DNA of 64,000 nucleotides from Paenibacillus_AR mesotrionivorans (GCF_046098205.1 NZ_JBJURJ010000020.1:62001-126000); one strand, 5' to 3'. Counted from the first letter of the stretch, positions 16,775-25,659 are shown. The notes: a model not told the origin generated them from the sequence alone. Translations and numbers: made by a program.

Positions 16775-18358
16775 GTGATTCACGAGAATTGGATTGCCCC
16801 TGAATTTTATAACGTAACCTCGGAGATGGAAGGGCATGCTTCCGGCAAAATGGCATTGACCTGGCTGGATGAATCAGGAGTCAACGAGCATTTGACATAT
16901 GGGGAGCTGCGTGCTCAAGCCAACCGGCTGGGACATGGCCTCCGCGGGCTTGGTTTGGAAAAAGGGGACCGGGTGCTGGTCATGGTTCCCCGTAGAGTAG
17001 TTTCGTATGTGATTTATCTGGCATGCCTGAAGCTGGGGCTGGTGATTATCCCCACTTCGGAAATGCTGCGGGCCAAGGATCTCAGCTACCGTCTCCGCCA
17101 CTCCGAGGCAAGAGCCGTCATCGTGTGGCCGGAGCAGGCCGCCGAGATGGAGAAGGGGATCCGCGAGGCGGAAATGCCTGCCGGAACCGTGCGGATCTCC
17201 GCAGGGGACGAAATTCCCGGCTGGACGGCTTTGGCCAGTGTGATGCAAGATCAGCCGGAGGTGATGGAGGCGGCGCCTACCCGGCGGGAGGATATGGCGA
17301 TCCTCACCTATACCTCCGGCACCACCGGCAACCCCAAAGGGGTGGTGCATACCCATGGCTGGGGTTATGCTCATCTGCGGATTACCGCTTCGTCGTGGCT
17401 GGATATTCAGCCCGAGGATACGGTATGGGCTACGGCGGCGCCCGGCTGGCAAAAGTGGATTTGGAGCCCCTTTTTGTCGGTGCTGGGTATGGGGGCAACA
17501 GGTTTTGTATATAACGGCAAATTCAATGCCGAGCGGTACTTGGAGCTGCTGCAGCAATACCGGATCCGGGCGTTGTGCTGTACACCCACAGAGTACCGGC
17601 TGATGGCCAAAACCGACGGGCTGGAACGGTATGACCTGTCCGGCCTCAGAAGCGCCGTCTCCGCCGGAGAGCCCCTTAACCGGGAGGTGGTGGATGTGTT
17701 CCGCCGGTATTTCGACATTACGATCCGGGACGGCTACGGCCAAACGGAAAGCACGCTGCTGATCGGTACGCTGAAGGATACCCCCATGAGAATCGGGTCC
17801 ATGGGACTGGCCACTGCCGCCGGGATGGTGGAGGTCATCGACGAAGCGGGACAGCCTCTTCCGGCAGGTGAAATCGGGGATATCGGCGTCCACCGGGACA
17901 TGCCGGCGTTGTTTGATTCGTATTACAAGGACCCGGAACGGAAGCCGGGATGTATGCGCGGAGATTATTTCGTGACCGGCGATAGAGCCAAGCGGGACGA
18001 GGAAGGTTACTTCTGGTTTGAGGGACGCAACGATGATATTATCATCAGCTCGGGGTATACCATCGGCCCCTTCGAGGTGGAGGATGCGCTCATGAAGCAT
18101 CCTGCCGTGAAGGAGTGTGCGGTTGTGGCCAGCCCGGATGAAATCCGCGGCCATGTGGTGAAGGCCTTCATCGTGCTGAAGGACGGCTTCGGCGGCACGG
18201 AGGAGCTGGCCGTTGAGCTTCAACGGCATGTGAAGTCACTGACCGCTCCGTACAAATATCCGCGCAAAATAGAGTTTATCGCCGAGCTGCCCAAAACCAT
18301 CTCCGGCAAGGTGCGCCGGGTGGAGCTGCGGGAGCTGGAAACGGCCCTGAGAGGGTAA
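16775..18358 (+). CDS. acyl-CoA synthetase (AMP-forming, medium-chain type)
   Basis: 527 residues. Motifs in order: P-loop TYTSGTTGNPKGVVHTHG (about 170), DGYGQTESTLL (about 320), VTGDRAKRDEEGYFWFEGR (about 400), DDIIISSGYTIGPFEVEDAL and the catalytic lysine region PKTISGKVRRVEL near the end. It activates a carboxylic acid to acyl-AMP and then acyl-CoA. GTG at 16775 has ideal RBS spacing (AGGAG plus nine); ATG at 16766 is only one base from it. Single-gene unit, with a candidate fatty-acid operator at its promoter. The closest relatives are medium-chain/acetyl-CoA synthetase-like enzymes; the substrate length is not determinable here. Confidence 0.93.
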   Translation: MIHENWIAPEFYNVTSEMEGHASGKMALTWLDESGVNEHLTYGELRAQANRLGHGLRGLGLEKGDRVLVMVPRRVVSYVIYLACLKLGLVIIPTSEMLRAKDLSYRLRHSEARAVIVWPEQAAEMEKGIREAEMPAGTVRISAGDEIPGWTALASVMQDQPEVMEAAPTRREDMAILTYTSGTTGNPKGVVHTHGWGYAHLRITASSWLDIQPEDTVWATAAPGWQKWIWSPFLSVLGMGATGFVYNGKFNAERYLELLQQYRIRALCCTPTEYRLMAKTDGLERYDLSGLRSAVSAGEPLNREVVDVFRRYFDITIRDGYGQTESTLLIGTLKDTPMRIGSMGLATAAGMVEVIDEAGQPLPAGEIGDIGVHRDMPALFDSYYKDPERKPGCMRGDYFVTGDRAKRDEEGYFWFEGRNDDIIISSGYTIGPFEVEDALMKHPAVKECAVVASPDEIRGHVVKAFIVLKDGFGGTEELAVELQRHVKSLTAPYKYPRKIEFIAELPKTISGKVRRVELRELETALRG

Positions 18359-18412
18359 GGACTGCAGTCAGGGGATTCCATGGCCTTGGCAGCAAGCCGG
18401 AAATTAAGTGGA

Positions 18413-18450
18413 GGTCCCGGAATCGGCGATGCCGGTTTTGGGGCCTTTTT
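18413..18450 (+). terminator. candidate intrinsic terminator after acyl-CoA synthetase
   Basis: GGTCCC / GGGGCC enclosing an inner CGGC/GCCG hairpin, then five T. Confidence 0.6.
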
Positions 18451-18463
18451 CGCATAACACGGA

Positions 18464-18522
18464 AGATAAGAGCAGAGCAGTGCAGTGCAGATCAGATAAG
18501 AGCAGATCGGAGCAGTGCAGAT
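18464..18522 (+). repeat. short direct repeats AGATAAGAGCAGA
   Basis: Two identical 13-mers 30 bases apart (18464 and 18494), each followed by a GCAGTGCAG-type tail. Noncoding DNA between the acyl-CoA synthetase terminator and the LacI gene. Confidence 0.5.
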
Positions 18523-18624
18523 TTGATAATAAAAGAACAAAACTGAACGGATTGGGAAAACTCAGGCAAAAGTGATGGCCGAAGTACGACTGGTCAATAC
18601 AAGGAAAAAACCTCTTGTTGCTTT

Positions 18625-18642
18625 TTATAACACGAGTTATAA
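18625..18642 (+). promoter_or_regulatory. LacI-type operator upstream of the regulator gene
   Basis: TTATAACACGAGTTATAA, 18-bp palindrome with only the central pair unmatched. The same site in variant form lies at 20423-20440 before the GH38 gene (16 of 18 bases identical), so both are probably bound by the LacI protein encoded just downstream. Confidence 0.7.
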
Positions 18643-18668
18643 TGTGGGTGAAAGGAGCGTGCCGAGCT

Positions 18669-19925
18669 TTGCGCAAACGGGTAACGGCAAGCGATGTGGC
18701 CAGTCGGGCAGGAGTTTCCCGCAGTCTGGTATCGGCTTTTCTTAACAGCACGCCGGGAATCACGGTAAGCGCGGAGAACCGGGCGGCCATTACCAGTGCC
18801 ATCCGGGAGCTGGGTTATACGGTGAATGTGCAGGCCCAGAGTATCAAAACGGGCAAAAGCAATTGCATCGCGGTGTACGGGGATGTGTACAACGCCTTGT
18901 TTCTCCAGCTGGTGGAGGGGATTCAGCGGGTCAGCGGACCTGCAGGCTACCATGTGCTTTTGTATGGAGAAGGCAAGAATGTGGAGGGCCGAGAAGGGCT
19001 GGCCGCTTTGTACCGGCAGGGGCGGATCGATGGTGTGATTACGCTGGATTTTCCGGACGCTTTAGCCCCTTCGTGGGAAGAAGCGGTGCTGGAGTGGGGC
19101 ATCCCCTACGTGACCGTGGAGGGCATCCCAAGCTCCCCGGTGATTCTGTCGGTGGAAACGGATTATGCTGCCAGCATCCGCCGGGCTTTGGATTTTATGG
19201 AGGCGGAGGGGTGGTCCTCCCCTGTATATCTGAATGTGCTGCCATGCGACAGACCGCAGACAAGGGGAGACCGGCTCCGGCTGGAGGCCTATGAGGGTTG
19301 GATGCAAGCAAAAGGCCGGCAGCCCCGGATATGTCCGGTGCAAGATAAGCCTTGGGGCCAACAGCAGACCTGGTGGCGTGAGTGGCTAGCCGCGCAGGAG
19401 CTTCCGCTGGGTGTGCTGTCCAACTGGTCCAGAGGGGCGCTTTCGGTGTACCGGACCGCCTATGAGCAAGGGCTGCGGATTGGCCGCGAGCTGTTCATAA
19501 TGTCCGCGGACGATACGGAGCGGGTAAGCCGCCATATGGTCCCGGCTGTCCCTTGTTTGGAGGTGCCTTACGGCGAGATGGGGGAAGCGGCGTTTACGCT
19601 GCTGCATCAAGCCATGGCAAAGGGCGGAGAGGCGAAGGCCGACTCCAGGGTGAAAGTGGAAGACGCAGGGGATATGAGAGAGACTGAGGCAGCAAACTCT
19701 GCGGAAGATGCAAGGGATGTGAGAGCGGCAGAGGCCGCAAGCTCTGCGGAAGATGCAGGAGGGGCAAGAGCAGCAAGCGGTGCTTTGACCCGGCAAGCCT
19801 TGCAGGCTAGGGCTGGTCCGCCTCATCCCGCCTCGAGAGCCGCAAAAACTGCAGAAGGTGCAAATTATCCCTCAGCAGCGATACGCCAAGTTGTGGAGGC
19901 AAAGCTGTTTACGGGAAAGGAGTAA
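18669..19925 (+). CDS. LacI family transcriptional regulator with internal repeat insertion
   Basis: TTG at 18669 directly precedes the helix-turn-helix (VTASDVASRAGVSRSLVSAF) and has AAGGAG upstream; the longer frame starting at 18615 lies over the operator. Residues 1-55 bind DNA, and the rest is a periplasmic-binding-protein fold (CIAVYGDVYNALFLQLVEGI, GVITLDFPDA, FIMSADDTERVSRHMVP). Near residue 331, an expanded low-complexity stretch of three 15-residue units (EDAGDMRETEAANSA and variants) plus an Ala-rich tail interrupts the usual end of the family, before the normal IRQVVEAKLF finish. It makes the protein 418 residues rather than about 340. It likely controls itself and the following mannosidase-like operon. 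Confidence 0.88.
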   Translation: MRKRVTASDVASRAGVSRSLVSAFLNSTPGITVSAENRAAITSAIRELGYTVNVQAQSIKTGKSNCIAVYGDVYNALFLQLVEGIQRVSGPAGYHVLLYGEGKNVEGREGLAALYRQGRIDGVITLDFPDALAPSWEEAVLEWGIPYVTVEGIPSSPVILSVETDYAASIRRALDFMEAEGWSSPVYLNVLPCDRPQTRGDRLRLEAYEGWMQAKGRQPRICPVQDKPWGQQQTWWREWLAAQELPLGVLSNWSRGALSVYRTAYEQGLRIGRELFIMSADDTERVSRHMVPAVPCLEVPYGEMGEAAFTLLHQAMAKGGEAKADSRVKVEDAGDMRETEAANSAEDARDVRAAEAASSAEDAGGARAASGALTRQALQARAGPPHPASRAAKTAEGANYPSAAIRQVVEAKLFTGKE

Positions 19926-19977
19926 ATGCATTTGTGCCCCCGGTGTGGCGGCTGCAATTCCAGGTGTCGGAGAATTC

Positions 19978-20160
19978 TAACGGAAGCAGAAGCCTTTATT
20001 TGGCGGAAAAAGGGTGGTTTGAAATTCTAACGGAAGTGAGCGCCGTTATTCGGCCGGATAGGCCATCAAATGACTCCATTTGGCCCAAATAAAGGCTGTG
20101 GCTTCCGTTAGAAAAGGAGATTGCCGCTTTTGAGGCAAATAACGGCGCTGGCCGCCGTTA
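19978..20160. repeat. tetrad intergenic repeat, TAACGGAA class
   Basis: Two forward copies of TAACGG start at 19978 and 20028 (50 bp apart); two inverted copies end at 20110 and 20160 (50 bp apart). Copies 1 and 3 share a tail AGCCTTTATTTGG, copies 2 and 4 share AGCGCCGTTATT. Overall span 183 bp. No coding capacity. Confidence 0.75.
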
Positions 20161-20277
20161 GATTTTTCTGCGTGACCATAAGGCCCTTGTTACGCACAAA
20201 AAGAGGGTCGGATCATGCCAGGTAACGCATTACCCTGACGCCGGCGGGGAGAGAGGTAATAGTTAAGAGCAAAAGTA

Positions 20278-20370
20278 AAGTCCAAAAGCAAACCGATAGA
20301 GCGCACTGGTCGATAGGCAGATGAAGTCCAAAAGCAAACCGATAGAGCACGCTGGTCGATAAGCAGATGA
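20278..20370 (+). repeat. 46-bp direct repeat, two copies
   Basis: Units start at 20278 and 20324 and differ at only a few bases; each contains TCCAAAAGCAAACCGATAGA and GGTCGATA. It sits between the tetrad element and the GH38 operator. With these it fills the 556-base gap between the LacI and GH38 genes. Confidence 0.7.
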
Positions 20371-20422
20371 AGGAGGAATGGCGCCTCCTATCTCATAAGC
20401 TGCGGTGGCCAACTATGAGCAT

Positions 20423-20440
20423 TTATAACACGTGTCATAA
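20423..20440 (+). promoter_or_regulatory. LacI-type operator upstream of GH38 operon
   Basis: TTATAACACGTGTCATAA, 42 bases before the GH38 start, nearly identical to the palindrome upstream of the LacI-family gene (18625-18642). Confidence 0.7.
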
Positions 20441-20481
20441 AACGCTTCCAAAACTACTATTTTACAAAGGAGCTAACAATT

Positions 20482-23280
20482 ATGAAGCCGGATTCTTCCC
20501 ATATTAAACAAATTAAAGTTGTTTCCAACACCCACTGGGACCGGGAGTTCCGCCGTTCCTTCGAGCGGACCCGCCGGAATCTGCTGACCATGATGGACGT
20601 GACGCTGGACATTCTCGAGCAGGACCCGGAGTTTGCCTCCTTCACCATGGACGGCCACTCCATTATGCTGGACGATTACGTGGAGATGCGTCCCGAGAAG
20701 CGGGAGCTGGTGGAGAAGCTCATACGCGAGGGGCGGCTTATCGCCGGACCGTATTATACCCTGGCGGAGGAATTCAGCATCGCCCAGGAAGCGTTGGTGC
20801 GCAACCTCATGTTCGGACGGCGGACGGTGGAGAGCTACGGCGGCAAAACGGGTACCGTTGCCTACACCCCCTCCTCCTGGGGCCAAACCGGGCAGCTGCC
20901 GCAGATCCTGCTGGATTTTGGGCTGGACAAAATGATGTTCTACCGGGGCATCTCCCATCATGAAGCGGATGCGGAGTGGATCTGGAGCGCGCCGGACGGC
21001 AGCCGGGTGCTGGCCAGCCGGTTTGCCCTGTATGCCCGCTACAACTGGTACTACCAGGTCCACCGGGCGGTTACCCGGGGAACCGTCTTCGACAAAACCT
21101 ATAATTGGGGCGAATACGACGAGGTACCTTTCCGTCTGTCAGACGGCCTGTCCGGTGAGGATCAGTCCTACGGGCTGCTGTCCCCTGCCGTTCACTATGA
21201 TAAAAGCCGCCTGAAGCAGGCTGTTCTGGATATGGTGGAGCGGGAGGGCCGGCATTTCACTACCGAGGTATTCCTGGCCATGAACGGCCATGACATCTCG
21301 GTGGCCCATCCGCTGGAATCCCAGGTGATCCGGGATGCCAAGGAGCTGCTGGGGGACCGGTATGCTATCGAGCACACGGATTTGGAAAAGTTCTGGGAAG
21401 AGGCGCAAAAGCATCTTCAGCTAGACCAATTGTCCGTACTCACCGGAGAACGGCGCTCCTATTTGAAGGAGGGCATGTGGACCTTCCTGTTTCCGGGCAC
21501 CATCAGCGCCAGAACTTATTTGAAGCAGCAGGATTTCCACGCTACCAAGGAGCTGGTTGCCTACGCGGAGCCGTTGGCGACTTTGGCCTCGGCCTTCGGT
21601 GAAGCTTATCCCGTCCGTTATCTGGAGCGGGGCTGGCGCTACCTGCTGTCCAATCATACCCATGACGCCAACGGCGGCTGTGCCCCCGATGCGGTCTGCC
21701 AGGATATTGAATACCGTTACCGCAAGGCTGCGGACATTGGCGGAATTGTTTCCGAGGATGCTATGGGCTTCATCGCCCGAAACCTGTCGCCGGAGCACCT
21801 GGGAACGGATGTCACCCAACTGGTGGTATACAATCCGCTGCCTGTTGAGCGCACCGTGGTCACCTCTGTGGACCTGGAGCTTCCCCGTGGTGAAGGAGCC
21901 AAGTCCTACAGCTTGTACCATGAGCAGGATCCGTCAGTACAGCGGCAGGCAGTGGCTTTCGAAAAATCCAGCGTATTCGTGGACAGCATCTGGGAGGTGC
22001 CGACCATTCTCGACTCCCACCGGGTGAGGATGCACGTGGAGCTATCCAAGCTTCCGGGCCTGGGGTACCGCGCATACCGGCTGCAGCCAGAGGTGCAGGA
22101 GGTGCGGAATATCCGTACGCTCATAACCGGGCCCGACACCATGGAGAATCAGTTGCTGAAGGTCAAGGTTAACACCAACGGCACCCTGGATATCGTCAAC
22201 AAGCTCACCGGAAAAGCCTACAGCAATCTTGGTTACTTGACGGATCAAGGGGAATGCGGCAACGCGTGGAAGCATGTAGCGCCCCGTTTTGACCGCAAGT
22301 ACAACAGTCTGGGTGTGGCTGCGCAGGTGGCGGTAACGGAGAGCGGTGAGCTGTCCAGCACCATTGAGGCTAATTTCAGCTTCCCGGTGCCCGTGGATTA
22401 TGCCGACGGTAATTCCCGCAGCACGGTGGTGGTGGAGCTTCCGATGAAGCTGGCCTATACCTTGGAAAAAGGCGCCTCCGCCGTCAAAGTGAAGCTGACG
22501 GTGGATAACAGGGCGCGTGACCACTGGCTGCGGGTGAACTTCCCCACAGGCCTGGCCACGGATACCTCCTGGGCGGATACCCACTTCGATGTGATTTCCC
22601 GGCCTATTCCCATTCCGGATTCCACCGGCTGGGTGGAGCAGGCAGGGGGAACCCACCCGCTGCAAACCTTCGTGGAGTTGTCTGACGGACAGGACGGGCT
22701 GGCGCTTTTGCCCAAGGGCATCTATGAATATGAAGCCTTCGAGGATGACAACCGTACCCTGGCGCTCACCCTGATCCGGGCCTGCCGGATCAAGCTGGCG
22801 GTAAGCGAGGAGAAGCTGACTGAACTGCCGGACCAGGGGATTCAATGTCCCGGCGTACAAACCTTCGAATATGCGGTACACATCCATGCGGGAGATTGGC
22901 AGCAGGCCGGTTTGCTGAATGCGGCAGCCTGCTACGCGGTGCCCGTACGGGCTGCAGTGTCAGGCAGAGGCCAAGGAAGCTTGCCTTCCCAAGCAGGGCT
23001 GTTCACCCTGGCAAGCGGCGCGACCCTGCATGTATCCGCTGTGAAGCAGGCGGAGGACGGCAGCGGACTGGTCATACGGCTGTTCAATCCGTCGGCTGAG
23101 ACAGAGCAGGCCGTGTTCCGGTTTGGCGTAGGAGTGACAGAAGCATTCCGCTGCAGAATGGATGAAAGTGTTACGGAGGCGCTTACTCCGGCGGCAGACG
23201 GATATTCCTTCGAGGCAGCGGTGGAGCCGAAGAAAATCGTTACCTTCAAGGTCATTATGGCAAATGGGAGCGGGGAATAA
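20482..23280 (+). CDS. GH38-family alpha-mannosidase-like protein, nucleophile position altered
   Basis: 932 residues with the GH38 domain order: N-terminal catalytic barrel (NTHWDREFRRSFERTRR carrying the HxD zinc ligands, TMDGHSIMLDDYVEMRP, IAGPYYTLAEEF), the three-helix mid domain (SNHTHDANGGC around residue 393) and the C-terminal beta domains. GH38 enzymes normally keep a catalytic and zinc-binding Asp in a PD(S/T)FG motif; here the matching stretch reads TPSSWGQTGQLPQI, so Ser replaces it. The protein may be inactive, use altered chemistry, or bind a glycan. RBS AAAGGAG; the HAD gene follows two bases after the stop. The LacI-type operator lies upstream. Confidence 0.9.
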   Translation: MKPDSSHIKQIKVVSNTHWDREFRRSFERTRRNLLTMMDVTLDILEQDPEFASFTMDGHSIMLDDYVEMRPEKRELVEKLIREGRLIAGPYYTLAEEFSIAQEALVRNLMFGRRTVESYGGKTGTVAYTPSSWGQTGQLPQILLDFGLDKMMFYRGISHHEADAEWIWSAPDGSRVLASRFALYARYNWYYQVHRAVTRGTVFDKTYNWGEYDEVPFRLSDGLSGEDQSYGLLSPAVHYDKSRLKQAVLDMVEREGRHFTTEVFLAMNGHDISVAHPLESQVIRDAKELLGDRYAIEHTDLEKFWEEAQKHLQLDQLSVLTGERRSYLKEGMWTFLFPGTISARTYLKQQDFHATKELVAYAEPLATLASAFGEAYPVRYLERGWRYLLSNHTHDANGGCAPDAVCQDIEYRYRKAADIGGIVSEDAMGFIARNLSPEHLGTDVTQLVVYNPLPVERTVVTSVDLELPRGEGAKSYSLYHEQDPSVQRQAVAFEKSSVFVDSIWEVPTILDSHRVRMHVELSKLPGLGYRAYRLQPEVQEVRNIRTLITGPDTMENQLLKVKVNTNGTLDIVNKLTGKAYSNLGYLTDQGECGNAWKHVAPRFDRKYNSLGVAAQVAVTESGELSSTIEANFSFPVPVDYADGNSRSTVVVELPMKLAYTLEKGASAVKVKLTVDNRARDHWLRVNFPTGLATDTSWADTHFDVISRPIPIPDSTGWVEQAGGTHPLQTFVELSDGQDGLALLPKGIYEYEAFEDDNRTLALTLIRACRIKLAVSEEKLTELPDQGIQCPGVQTFEYAVHIHAGDWQQAGLLNAAACYAVPVRAAVSGRGQGSLPSQAGLFTLASGATLHVSAVKQAEDGSGLVIRLFNPSAETEQAVFRFGVGVTEAFRCRMDESVTEALTPAADGYSFEAAVEPKKIVTFKVIMANGSGE

Positions 23281-23282
23281 GC

Positions 23283-24317
23283 ATGGGGACCTTCATGAAT
23301 GGATCGCCGGCCAACCAACCCCTGATCCCGGGTTTTGGACTGTCCCTGCCGGAGCTTGTGCGGGATGGAAGCATGTCGGAGTGCGAAACCGGCGGGGAAG
23401 GAATGTTCCGGAGAGGCGAGGATGGGGTGCTGCACATTCTGACGCCCCGGGACCGGAAAGCGGATTTTGTGGTGTACCGGGACAAAACCCTCTGTTATGT
23501 GAAGTCGGCTATGGGCCATCCGGCCATGTATCCCCTGCCTGACGCCGGGTTCGAGGGCCCGGCCGAGGCGGTGCTGATGGATCTGGACGGCACCAGCGTA
23601 CACAGTGAGGCCTTCTGGATCTGGATTATTGAGCGGAGCATCGGATTGTTGATGGATAACCCGGGGTTCCGGCTGGAGCCGGAGGATGACCCGCATGTGT
23701 CGGGGCATTCCGTATCGGAGCATCTGCAATACTGCATCGGCAAATATTGTCCGGGGCGGAGTGTGGAGGAGGCCAGGCGGCATTATTTTGCCGTGACCGA
23801 GTACGAAATGAATGAAATCTTGAAGGGCCGGGGCAAGGAAGGGGCGTTTACGCCCGCCCCGGGTTTAAAGGAGTTCCTATTGGAGCTGAAAAGCCGTGGC
23901 ATCCGCATCGGCCTGGTGACCTCCGGCCTGTACGAAAAGGCCTGGCCGGAGGTGCTGTCGGCCTTCCGCACCCTCCAGCTGGGTGATCCGCTGGAGCTGT
24001 ACGATGCCGTCATCACCGCCGGGCAGGCCATCCGTAAGGGCCAGGCCGGTACGCTGGGCGAGCTGGCGCCCAAGCCTCATCCCTGGCTGTATGCGGAAGC
24101 CGCCAGGGTGGGGCTAGGCCTCGGACCAGAGAGCCGCCGCCGGGTCATCGGCATCGAGGATTCGTCAGCCGGCGTGCTGTCCATCCGGCTGGCGGGGTAC
24201 GCCGCCTTCGGCATCGGCGGCGGCAACATCGCGGCCAGCGGCGCGCAGCCGCTGGTGAAACAGCAGTTCGGCAGCCTCCTGGAGATGCTGCCGGGCATTC
24301 TCGGCGCGCACGGCTGA
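23283..24317 (+). CDS. HAD-superfamily hydrolase with N-terminal extension
   Basis: 344 residues. The catalytic domain begins near residue 98 with LMDLDGTSVHSEAFWI (DxDGT motif), has SRGIRIGLVTSG (motif II), a lysine region and RVIGIEDSSAGVLSIRLAGY (motif III/IV). It resembles beta-phosphoglucomutase/phosphatase members that act on phosphosugars. The first 95 residues form an unrecognised domain (LIPGFGLSLPELVRDGS). Start ATG lies two bases after the GH38 stop, so the two genes are translationally linked. Confidence 0.83.
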   Translation: MGTFMNGSPANQPLIPGFGLSLPELVRDGSMSECETGGEGMFRRGEDGVLHILTPRDRKADFVVYRDKTLCYVKSAMGHPAMYPLPDAGFEGPAEAVLMDLDGTSVHSEAFWIWIIERSIGLLMDNPGFRLEPEDDPHVSGHSVSEHLQYCIGKYCPGRSVEEARRHYFAVTEYEMNEILKGRGKEGAFTPAPGLKEFLLELKSRGIRIGLVTSGLYEKAWPEVLSAFRTLQLGDPLELYDAVITAGQAIRKGQAGTLGELAPKPHPWLYAEAARVGLGLGPESRRRVIGIEDSSAGVLSIRLAGYAAFGIGGGNIAASGAQPLVKQQFGSLLEMLPGILGAHG

Positions 24318-24337
24318 CCGCGCCGCCCCCCAGGCCC

Positions 24338-25297
24338 CTAGACCCCCGGGCAGGGGCCGTCCTTCACCGGCTGCCCGAACACGGGGAAGCCGTCCTCTCC
24401 CCAGCCGAAGGGCTGCAGCCGGGTGTGGCGGTTGGGGTCCCGCAGGGGATCACCCTGGATCTCCCGGTAGTTGCGGGCATGGTACACGAGAATGTCCCGG
24501 CTGCCGTCCTCGGATACGGTGAAGCTGTTGTGGCCGGGTCCGTATTGGCCGTTTTCCTCACAGGTGGTGAAAACAGGCTCCGGCAGCTTGTGCCAGGAGG
24601 CGGCGTCCAGCAGATCGCTGTTTTCGTCCGCCCACAGGAGGCCCATACAATAGCTGGCATCTGTAGCGCTGGCGGAGTAGGTAATGAAGATGCGGCCGTT
24701 GCGCACAAGTACAGCAGGTCCTTCATTGACCTTGTATTTTACCTGCTCCCATGCGAAATCCGGTGTGGCAATCTCCACTTGCGGACCTGCCAGGGTCCAG
24801 GGATTGCTCATAGGCGCAATATACAGGCTGGAGTTGACCTGGACCTCAGGATTAGACTGGGCCCAGACCAGATAGCGGTTGCCCTTGTGCTCGAAGGTGG
24901 TGGCATCCAGGGCGAAGGAATCCCATGCCGTGAGCACCTCTCCCTTTTCGGACCAGGCGCCGGTGGTGGGGTCGTCGGATTCATTTTCCAATACCCAAAT
25001 CCGGATTCTCCAGATATCCTCGGCTCGTCCCGCCGCAAAGTAGATATACCACTTGCCGCCGATGCGGTGCAGCTCGGGAGCCCAAATGTGATAGCTCATG
25101 GGCCCGCTCTCATGCTTATGCCAGACAATCACGGGGGGAGCCTCCGCCAGTCCGGCCAAAGTAGAGGCCTTGCGCAGCTCAATGCGGTCATATTCGGGAG
25201 CGGACGCGGTGTGGTAATAGGTGCCGTCCTCCGCCTTCAGAATCCAGGGATCGGCGCGCTGTTCAATCAGCGGATTGGATACAGGTTGGGTGGTCAT
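24338..25297 (-). CDS. GH43-family glycoside hydrolase
   Basis: 319 residues with the five-bladed propeller start NPLIEQRADPWILKAEDGTYY, whose Asp is the general base of GH43, followed by SYHIWAPELHRIGGKWYIYF and later VNEGPAVLVRNGRIFITYSA (Glu acid) and GPGHNSFTVSEDG. It has no signal peptide, so it acts inside the cell on short arabino- or xylo-oligosaccharides. RBS AAAGGGG. Convergent with the HAD gene; a G+C hairpin (GGCCCCT/AGGGGCC) covers its stop codon. Confidence 0.9.
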   Translation of the reverse strand: MTTQPVSNPLIEQRADPWILKAEDGTYYHTASAPEYDRIELRKASTLAGLAEAPPVIVWHKHESGPMSYHIWAPELHRIGGKWYIYFAAGRAEDIWRIRIWVLENESDDPTTGAWSEKGEVLTAWDSFALDATTFEHKGNRYLVWAQSNPEVQVNSSLYIAPMSNPWTLAGPQVEIATPDFAWEQVKYKVNEGPAVLVRNGRIFITYSASATDASYCMGLLWADENSDLLDAASWHKLPEPVFTTCEENGQYGPGHNSFTVSEDGSRDILVYHARNYREIQGDPLRDPNRHTRLQPFGWGEDGFPVFGQPVKDGPCPGV

Positions 25298-25400
25298 GGG
25301 GGATTGTCCCCTTTCTTTTTCGAGGGTTGCGGTACTTCTCGATTTTAATATTGGTCCGTCCCATTAATCAATCCTTTTTGCAATATAGACATTAGTCCAT

Positions 25401-25423
25401 ACCCATTCCGTTCCTCCTACATA
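25401..25423 (+). promoter_or_regulatory. candidate sporulation (sigma-K-type) promoter
   Basis: AC at 25401-25402, 17-base spacer, then CATAGGATG. This matches the AC-N16/17-CATAnnnT pattern used by mother-cell sigma-K. It lies 62 bases upstream of the YjcZ-like gene. Confidence 0.35.
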
Positions 25424-25490
25424 GGATGTGGGGACTTAACCGATTGGGATTGGGGTTAAGCCAACCATCACAAAAGAGGGAGTGTTGAAA

Positions 25491-25610
25491 ATGGGATATG
25501 CAGCAGGTGCAGGTTGCGGCGTAGGAGTAGGCGGAGGATTCACTACCACTGGCGTGATTTTGGTACTGTTTATTCTCCTGGTAATCATAAGCAGGGCTTG
25601 GGTATTCTAA
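25491..25610 (+). CDS. YjcZ-like small sporulation membrane protein (39 aa)
   Basis: Short frame with an AGAGGGAG site upstream. The translation starts MGYAAGAGCGVGVGGGF and continues as one hydrophobic segment (VILVLFILLVIISRAWVF). Gly/Cys start plus one membrane helix is the YjcZ family pattern, known from spore-forming Firmicutes. Bounded by a good terminator, so it is a single-gene unit. Confidence 0.8.
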   Translation: MGYAAGAGCGVGVGGGFTTTGVILVLFILLVIISRAWVF

Positions 25611-25625
25611 TCTAACTTAACTGTA

Positions 25626-25659
25626 AAAACGCAGTCCCTCCGGGGGCTGCGTTTTTTTT
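25626..25659 (+). terminator. intrinsic terminator of YjcZ-like gene
   Basis: AAAACGCAGTCCC / GGGGGCTGCGTTTT stem followed by eight T. Confidence 0.92.
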
